Of a stretch of 10,021 bases of DNA, positions 6,566 to 10,021 are shown in pieces. Made by a program: the position numbers and the translations under genes. The stretch covers positions 1 to 10,021 of the forward strand of contig CAYGHG010000100.1 in NCBI GenBank assembly GCA_964349515.1, given 5' to 3'. Within the stretch, counting starts at the first letter, position 1. Every line of letters begins with the position of its first letter. The notes beneath the pieces were generated by a model. The model saw nothing but the letters and a program-made list of their open reading frames with translations. It was not told the origin of the DNA and ran no database searches. Source of the stretch: CAYGHG01 sp964349515. GTDB taxonomy: Bacteria > Oederibacteriota > PGYV01 > CAYGHG01.

Positions 6566-7248
6566 TTTTTCATCTTTCCGTAGAATTTGAACAGCTCCTT
6601 AAAGGCCCTTAAAATAACTTTGAGTTTTGCGCCTGTCTGCGTGCCGGCCGTCCTGGGATAGTGATGCACTCCGACTTCTCCTATTTTGTAGCCCAGTTTT
6701 GTGGCCTTTGCCAGCAGTTCTGTTGAAATCAGCGCGCCCTCTGCCTCGGGCTGTGTCCGCTCTACTATCTCTTTCTTGAAAAGTTTAAAGGCGCAGTCAA
6801 CATCCTTTACCCTGAAACCCAGAAGAAGTTTTACAAGCGTCCCCCACATAAAAGCGTTAAGTATCCTGTGGGGCGGGTCCTGCCTCTTCATCCTGTAGCC
6901 TGTTACAAAATCATATTTATCAGTCATTTTTATCAGCACAGGTATTTCAGATACGTCAAACTGGTTGTCACCGTCGGTAAAAAACACCCAGTCAAGTTTC
7001 GCGGCATACAGCCCTGACTTGACCGCGCCGCCGTAACCGCGGTTTACCTCGTGGTTTATTACCTTTACCCTTTTATCTTCGGCCGCGAGTTTCTCTGATA
7101 TTTCTTTTGTCTTATCCTTTGAGCCGTCGTTTACTATTATGACTTCAAACTCCGTGCAGTTCTCAGAAAGCACCTTCACAAGTTTGCGCGTCAGCGACTC
7201 TACATTTGCCTCTTCGTTATGAGCCGGAAAAAAAGCCGAAATTTTCAT
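6544..7248 (-). CDS. Family 2 glycosyltransferase, dolichol/polyprenyl-phosphate sugar synthase-like
   Basis: A cytoplasm-facing GT-A enzyme likely to move a sugar from a nucleotide donor to a lipid-phosphate or other acceptor. The 234 residues include FPAHNEE (7-13), VNDGSKD (39-45), NRGYGGAVKSGL (69-80), FFTDGDNQFD (89-98, with the metal-binding DGD at 92-94) and a DPM-type C-terminal half (GYRMKRQDPPHR at 117-128, DVDCAFKLF at 149-157, LISTELL at 173-179). No transmembrane segments follow, so it is the short soluble form. The frame opens at a TTG at 7251, but the ATG at 7248 is 7 nt from AGGAG (7256-7260) and is preferred. It sits 119 bp after the FAD oxidoreductase and overlaps the barrel-protein gene by 22 nt. 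Donor and acceptor cannot be read from sequence. Confidence 0.9.
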   Translation of the reverse strand: MKISAFFPAHNEEANVESLTRKLVKVLSENCTEFEVIIVNDGSKDKTKEISEKLAAEDKRVKVINHEVNRGYGGAVKSGLYAAKLDWVFFTDGDNQFDVSEIPVLIKMTDKYDFVTGYRMKRQDPPHRILNAFMWGTLVKLLLGFRVKDVDCAFKLFKKEIVERTQPEAEGALISTELLAKATKLGYKIGEVGVHHYPRTAGTQTGAKLKVILRAFKELFKFYGKMKKWGKTGS

Positions 7249-7287
7249 CAAATTGCTCCTTTAAATTTCCAGTTTCGTCCATATTTT

Positions 7288-7389
7288 AATTCGTTCTTCT
7301 GCTAATTCTTAATCGTCCTTTTATCCATTTCGTCTCACTGCTAATTTCGCCTAACTGCTGATTCTCTTTAATTCGCCTCTCTGCTAATT
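7288..7389. repeat. Four copies of a 20-bp repeat, one inside a gene end
   Basis: Four related 20-mers start at 7288, 7327, 7344 and 7370 on the plus strand. They share the frame A(A/T)TTCG, then a variable CT-rich core, then CTGCT(A/G)ATT. The second and third overlap by 3 bp. The fourth lies in the last codons and stop of the FAD oxidoreductase (7368-7389), and the others fill the spacer before the glycosyltransferase. The bases between copies are pyrimidine-rich and hold no gene. Confidence 0.8.
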
Positions 7390-8830
7390 AGAACTGCCGC
7401 TTCATTTCCCAGCCTTATCGAATAACTCATGCCCCTGTCCTCGGGATATATCATGGACATGTTGGCAAGGTAAAGATTTTTCAGCGGCCCTTTGTAATCA
7501 AGTTTTACCTTTGAAAAACCCGTCGGCACGACAGGCTGGGCAAAAGGCGTCCTGTTTACAGCCCATGCTTTGACTTTTGATTCATCAAATTGCGGGTAGA
7601 GTTTTTTCAGATAATCAAAAAATATTTTTCTGATTTCATCATCAGCCGCTTTGTAAAGAGGCTTGCCGGTTGAAATGTAGTTTCCTATGTAAATTATAAC
7701 GTCTCCGGAATATTCTTCTTTTTTTACAAAATTAGTGTGCTCTACCACAGCCACAAAAGGGCTGTTTAAGTCCGCTATGTTCATCCAGTACACAGGCCCG
7801 TTTATCGACTGCCCTGTCCTTACCACGAGGTTTATCGCGCCATAGTAGTCAAGCGACTCAACCCGCCTGTTATACTCCGCGTCTTCCGTCTTTACCAGCT
7901 CTTTTAGCAGCGCGGGCGCGCATGTCACAAGAACTGCGTCGTGTTTTATGTCCGCGCCTTTCACCCTGACTCCTGCAGCGGCGCCGCCTTCCGAAATCAC
8001 GGAAGAAACCGCGCTGTTTAACTCTATCTTTCCGCCTGCACTGACAAAAGCCTCAGCGAGTTTGTCCACAAGCGCCTGATAGCTTCCGTGCATGTAACCC
8101 AAAACCTCTTTTGTGGCGCCCTTTTCACGCGACTTAAACCTGCAGGCAATCCTGCCGTACATCCAAGTCATTGCAATTTCAGAGGCACGCTCAGCGAATT
8201 TTTGTTTTAAGAGAGGCCCCCATATTACCTCATAAGACTTTTTGCCCATGTATTTTTCAATCCACTCTTTGGCTGTTATCTTTTCATATTTTTTCCAGTT
8301 ATTTACGTAGCGCAGATACATTGACATAANNNNNNNNNNNNNNNNNNNNNNNNNNNNNNNNNNNNNNNNNNNNNNNNNNNNNNNNNNNNNNNNNNNNNNN
8401 NNNNNNNNNNNNNNNNNNNNNNNNNNNNNGTTATCTTTTCATATTTTTTCCAGTTATTTACGTAGCGCAGATACATTGACATAACCCCGGTGCGTATGCG
8501 GTCAAGAAGTGGTATGGGGGTGAATTTGAGCAAATCCATCGGGGTGGTAAAGCTGTATACTTTTCCATTGTACATGAAACCCATCTTTGACTCTATCCAC
8601 TCAAAGTGCTCCTGCATGCCGAGCTCTTTTATGAGCGCAATCATGTCAAGGTCGCTCTTAAAAACATGCCTGTAAAAGCAGTCAAGTTTCTGCCCGCCAA
8701 AATCAAAAGCCTGGGCAAGCCCGCCCGGCTGTGAGTCTTTCTCATATATGGTGACTTTATGCCCTTTTTGCGAGAGCCTGTATCCGGCAGTAAGCCCCGC
8801 AAAACCGGCGCCTACAATTGCAATATTCAT
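7368..8830 (-). CDS. FAD-dependent oxidoreductase (amine oxidase/protoporphyrinogen oxidase-like), interrupted by an assembly gap
   Basis: A Rossmann-type FAD flavoprotein of the broad NAD(P)/FAD-dependent amine oxidase/phytoene desaturase class, with unknown substrate. The piece at 8483-8830 encodes residues 1-116: GAGFAGLTAG (7-16, dinucleotide binding), acidic Glu30 ending strand 2, and QPGGLA (34-39). The piece at 7368-8327 encodes the remaining 319, ending with the FAD-contacting YPEDRGMSYSIRLGNEAA (about 410-427). Joining the contigs at their shared 55 bp gives one uninterrupted 435-residue frame of normal length. Members of this class often neighbour glycosyltransferases in surface-polysaccharide loci, as here, so a sugar- or lipid-modifying role is possible but unproven. 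AGGAG (8838-8842) is 7 nt from the ATG. The last residues, ISREAN, come from a repeat unit. Confidence 0.85.
8275..8484. other. Assembly gap: 100 N flanked by an identical 55-bp sequence
   Basis: Bases 8330-8429 are exactly 100 N. The 55 bases before them (8275-8329) are identical to the 55 after them (8430-8484). This is the pattern left when two contigs that overlap by one assembler k-mer are scaffolded instead of merged. The true sequence probably contains the 55 bp once and no extra bases, making the real molecule 155 bp shorter here. Confidence 0.93.
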
Positions 8831-8858
8831 TATTTTTCTCCTGATAAAAGTATGAATA

Positions 8859-8886
8859 ATTATAGCATATTATCAAATACAGTTAA
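8859..8886 (-). promoter_or_regulatory. Promoter for the FAD oxidoreductase unit
   Basis: On the minus strand TGCTATAAT is a consensus -10 (TATAAT, 8859-8864) with the extended TGn element. A -35-like TTAACT (8881-8886, 4 of 6) lies 16 bp upstream. Transcription would begin near 8852, about 22 nt before the ATG, leaving room for the AGGAG. It probably also drives the glycosyltransferase and the barrel-protein gene. Confidence 0.6.
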
Positions 8887-8901
8887 TAGTTAAAAGACGC
8901 C

Positions 8902-8927
8902 CCCTCTCCCTATTTTTCGGGAGAGGG
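8902..8927. terminator. Perfect 9-bp GC-rich hairpin, possible terminator
   Basis: CCCTCTCCC (8902-8910) and GGGAGAGGG (8919-8927) pair perfectly around an 8-nt loop. On the minus strand the stem is followed by GGCGTCTTTT, a short and imperfect T tract, so it could end transcription from the EFR1-like gene just before the next promoter. Similar pyrimidine/purine palindromes extended by a CCCTCACCCC flank occur between genes in many bacteria, as I recall, so it may instead be a dispersed intergenic repeat. Confidence 0.45.
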
Positions 8928-8952
8928 CCGGGGTGAGGGGCAGTTGTTCTGA

Positions 8953-8966
8953 TTTTCAATTTTCAA
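8953..8966. repeat. Two tandem TTTTCAA heptamers
   Basis: TTTTCAA occurs twice in a row in the spacer downstream of the EFR1-like gene. Two copies alone could be chance. The unit differs from TTTCAAC of the array at 1-140 only by its register and one base, and the period is again 7. Confidence 0.4.
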
Positions 8967-9030
8967 CGAAGCACGGGAGAGGAAAATATTTAAGTCCTAA
9001 ATCCCTCGGTTATTTTCTTTATCCAGAGTT

Positions 9031-9055
9031 GAGGCGGACCTTAAGTGTCCGTCTC
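9031..9055. repeat. Nine-pair hairpin in the EFR1 3' spacer
   Basis: GAGGCGGAC (9031-9039) and GTCCGTCTC (9047-9055) flank the 7-nt loop CTTAAGT. All nine positions pair if the plus strand is transcribed, with one G-U pair. On the minus strand that position becomes an A-C mismatch. No T run follows on either side. The rest of the spacer 8831-9107 holds no reading frame worth calling. The strand bias hints at a plus-strand RNA or a dispersed repeat, but nothing else supports either. Confidence 0.45.
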
Positions 9056-9107
9056 GTACTTGTCGTAAGGTCTTAAAGTATTAAAGCCGTCTCCTGCACC
9101 ATCTTTT

Positions 9108-9977
9108 TTACAAACAAACTATCATGTCTTTTACTTTTACGGAAGGATGCCTGTAATATACCCCGGGTTTTCTCCAAAAATGCTGTACTGCCTTTTTCGG
9201 GCACCACTCCATACACGCCAGGCACGTCTCACACCTGCCCTGCCACACCGGCATTTTGTTCTGAATCCGGATATTCTTCGCCGGGCACACTATTGCGCAA
9301 ATGCCGCACCCATCGCATTTTTCATTTACAGTTATGCTCCTGTCGGTCTTGTGCAGCAGCTCCCTGTAATTTGCCCTTGTTGCCTTCTGTACTTTTGAGT
9401 ATTTAGCTATTTCAGCTATATACAACCCGCACAGCATCGCATACAGCGGTTTCATGAAAAAATTGAGAACGGTTTTTAAAGACCGGTTTTTTTCTCTTTT
9501 GCCGGCTCTTATGCGGCAGCAAATATCATTAATTACAGTTTTTGAAGTGTTTATTATGGTTTCAGGGTCTTTTTCTACCGGAAATGGAATGAACCCGTAA
9601 TCACAGTTGTTCATCGGCATTCTGACAATGAACTCCGAATGAAGCCTGCCCCCGGCCTTTTTCACGTATTTTCCCAGATTCTTTACTGCAGGAAGTGCGT
9701 TATAATCCTCGCGGCCGCCGCATGTACATACCGCAAATATGCTTTTCTTTCTTATGTCCTGTATTTTTTTTACAAAATCCTCGACTATTAGCGGCACACC
9801 GTTGAGTTGGGCCATGTACGCGGGAAAAACTATGCCTATTTTATCAGATGTGTCGGCACGTTTCTTTGAAATAAGGGAGGAAATAGAAATAACCTTTCCG
9901 CCTATTTGCGAACCGATTTCCCTTGCCACGGCCAGCGAGTTCCCCGTTCCCGAGAAATAATATATCTCAATCGCCAT
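9108..9977 (-). CDS. EFR1-type flavodoxin-ferredoxin fusion protein
   Basis: A cytoplasmic electron-transfer protein that joins an FMN-binding flavodoxin domain to two [4Fe-4S] clusters. In its 289 residues the flavodoxin part (1-about 150) starts with YFSGTGNS (7-14, the FMN phosphate loop) and includes FPAYM (51-55) and CTCGG (84-88), the other flavin-contacting loops. A helical linker (about 150-215), partly hydrophobic near 170-190, leads to the ferredoxin part with CDGCGICAIVCP (Cys221, 224, 227, 231) and CETCLACMEWCP (Cys249, 252, 255, 259), both complete CxxCxxCxxxC sets. EFR1 family proteins are common in anaerobes, and their partners are mostly unknown. GGAGG lies 10 nt before the ATG. 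It stands alone in the window, and the promoter would lie mostly beyond the right edge. Confidence 0.9.
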   Translation of the reverse strand: MAIEIYYFSGTGNSLAVAREIGSQIGGKVISISSLISKKRADTSDKIGIVFPAYMAQLNGVPLIVEDFVKKIQDIRKKSIFAVCTCGGREDYNALPAVKNLGKYVKKAGGRLHSEFIVRMPMNNCDYGFIPFPVEKDPETIINTSKTVINDICCRIRAGKREKNRSLKTVLNFFMKPLYAMLCGLYIAEIAKYSKVQKATRANYRELLHKTDRSITVNEKCDGCGICAIVCPAKNIRIQNKMPVWQGRCETCLACMEWCPKKAVQHFWRKPGVYYRHPSVKVKDMIVCL

Positions 9978-10021
9978 TCCGGGAATTCCTCCATATTATT
10001 TTTGTAAAGTATTTCTAGTAT
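9978..10021. other. Leader of the EFR1-like gene up to the window edge
   Basis: The 44 bases hold the GGAGG ribosome-binding site (9988-9992) and AT-rich DNA beyond it. TAATAT-like sequence is present just upstream of the GGAGG on the minus strand, but it is too close to the ribosome-binding site to be a convincing -10. No other gene is visible. Confidence 0.4.

Noticed and set aside
7368..8830. Two separate genes or a pseudogene of the flavoprotein
   Set aside because: The split coincides with a 100-N gap whose flanks are the same 55 bp. Merging gives a full-length frame without a stop or shift.

Overview
The window reads as a chromosomal piece from an uncultured Gram-negative bacterium, taken from a scaffolded (probably metagenomic) assembly. 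The Gram-negative call rests on a PorV/PorQ-like beta-barrel gene with a signal peptide and a C-terminal phenylalanine. Most genes have good Shine-Dalgarno sites (AGGAG or AGGAGG, 5-8 nt from the start). The assembly origin shows as a run of exactly 100 N flanked by an identical 55-bp sequence on both sides. HslV, HslU and ArgB resemble, from memory, deep-branching forms such as those of Thermotoga more than the E. coli proteins. The heptamer-filled spacers suggest a candidate phylum of the Elusimicrobia/Omnitrophica/Goldbacteria kind, but that placement is a low-confidence guess. Nothing points to a phage, transposon, CRISPR or plasmid.

Layout. Bases 1-249 hold a 140-bp array of 7-bp units and a short hairpin. 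From 3107 down to 250 on the minus strand lies hslV-hslU-argB: an ATP-dependent protease pair, translationally coupled through a TGATG junction, followed by acetylglutamate kinase after a spacer made of a second heptamer array. A minus-strand TIGR01777-type epimerase (3237-4121) and a plus-strand unrecognised helical protein (4331-5491) diverge from a roughly 210-bp region carrying two good sigma70 promoters. One promoter is strong. The other sits so close to its ATG that it predicts a leaderless mRNA. From 8830 down to 5567 on the minus strand is a likely surface-related unit: an FAD-dependent oxidoreductase interrupted by the N gap, a family 2 glycosyltransferase, and a PorV/PorQ-like outer-membrane protein whose start overlaps the glycosyltransferase end by 22 nt. 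After a 277-bp spacer with two hairpins, 9108-9977 encodes a flavodoxin-ferredoxin fusion (EFR1 type).

The genes do not form one pathway. HslVU degrades proteins, ArgB makes an arginine precursor, and the oxidoreductase, glycosyltransferase and barrel protein may act on the cell surface. The EFR1-like protein is a lone electron carrier.

The most notable signal is in the spacers. Three intergenic regions with different sequences (1-140, 1120-1198, 5523-5543) share the same 7-bp period, with a weak fourth at 8953-8966. A separate 20-bp repeat family (7288-7389) runs across the stop codon of the oxidoreductase and supplies its last residues. The apparent break in the oxidoreductase is an assembly artefact: joining the two contigs at the shared 55 bp restores a 435-residue protein.
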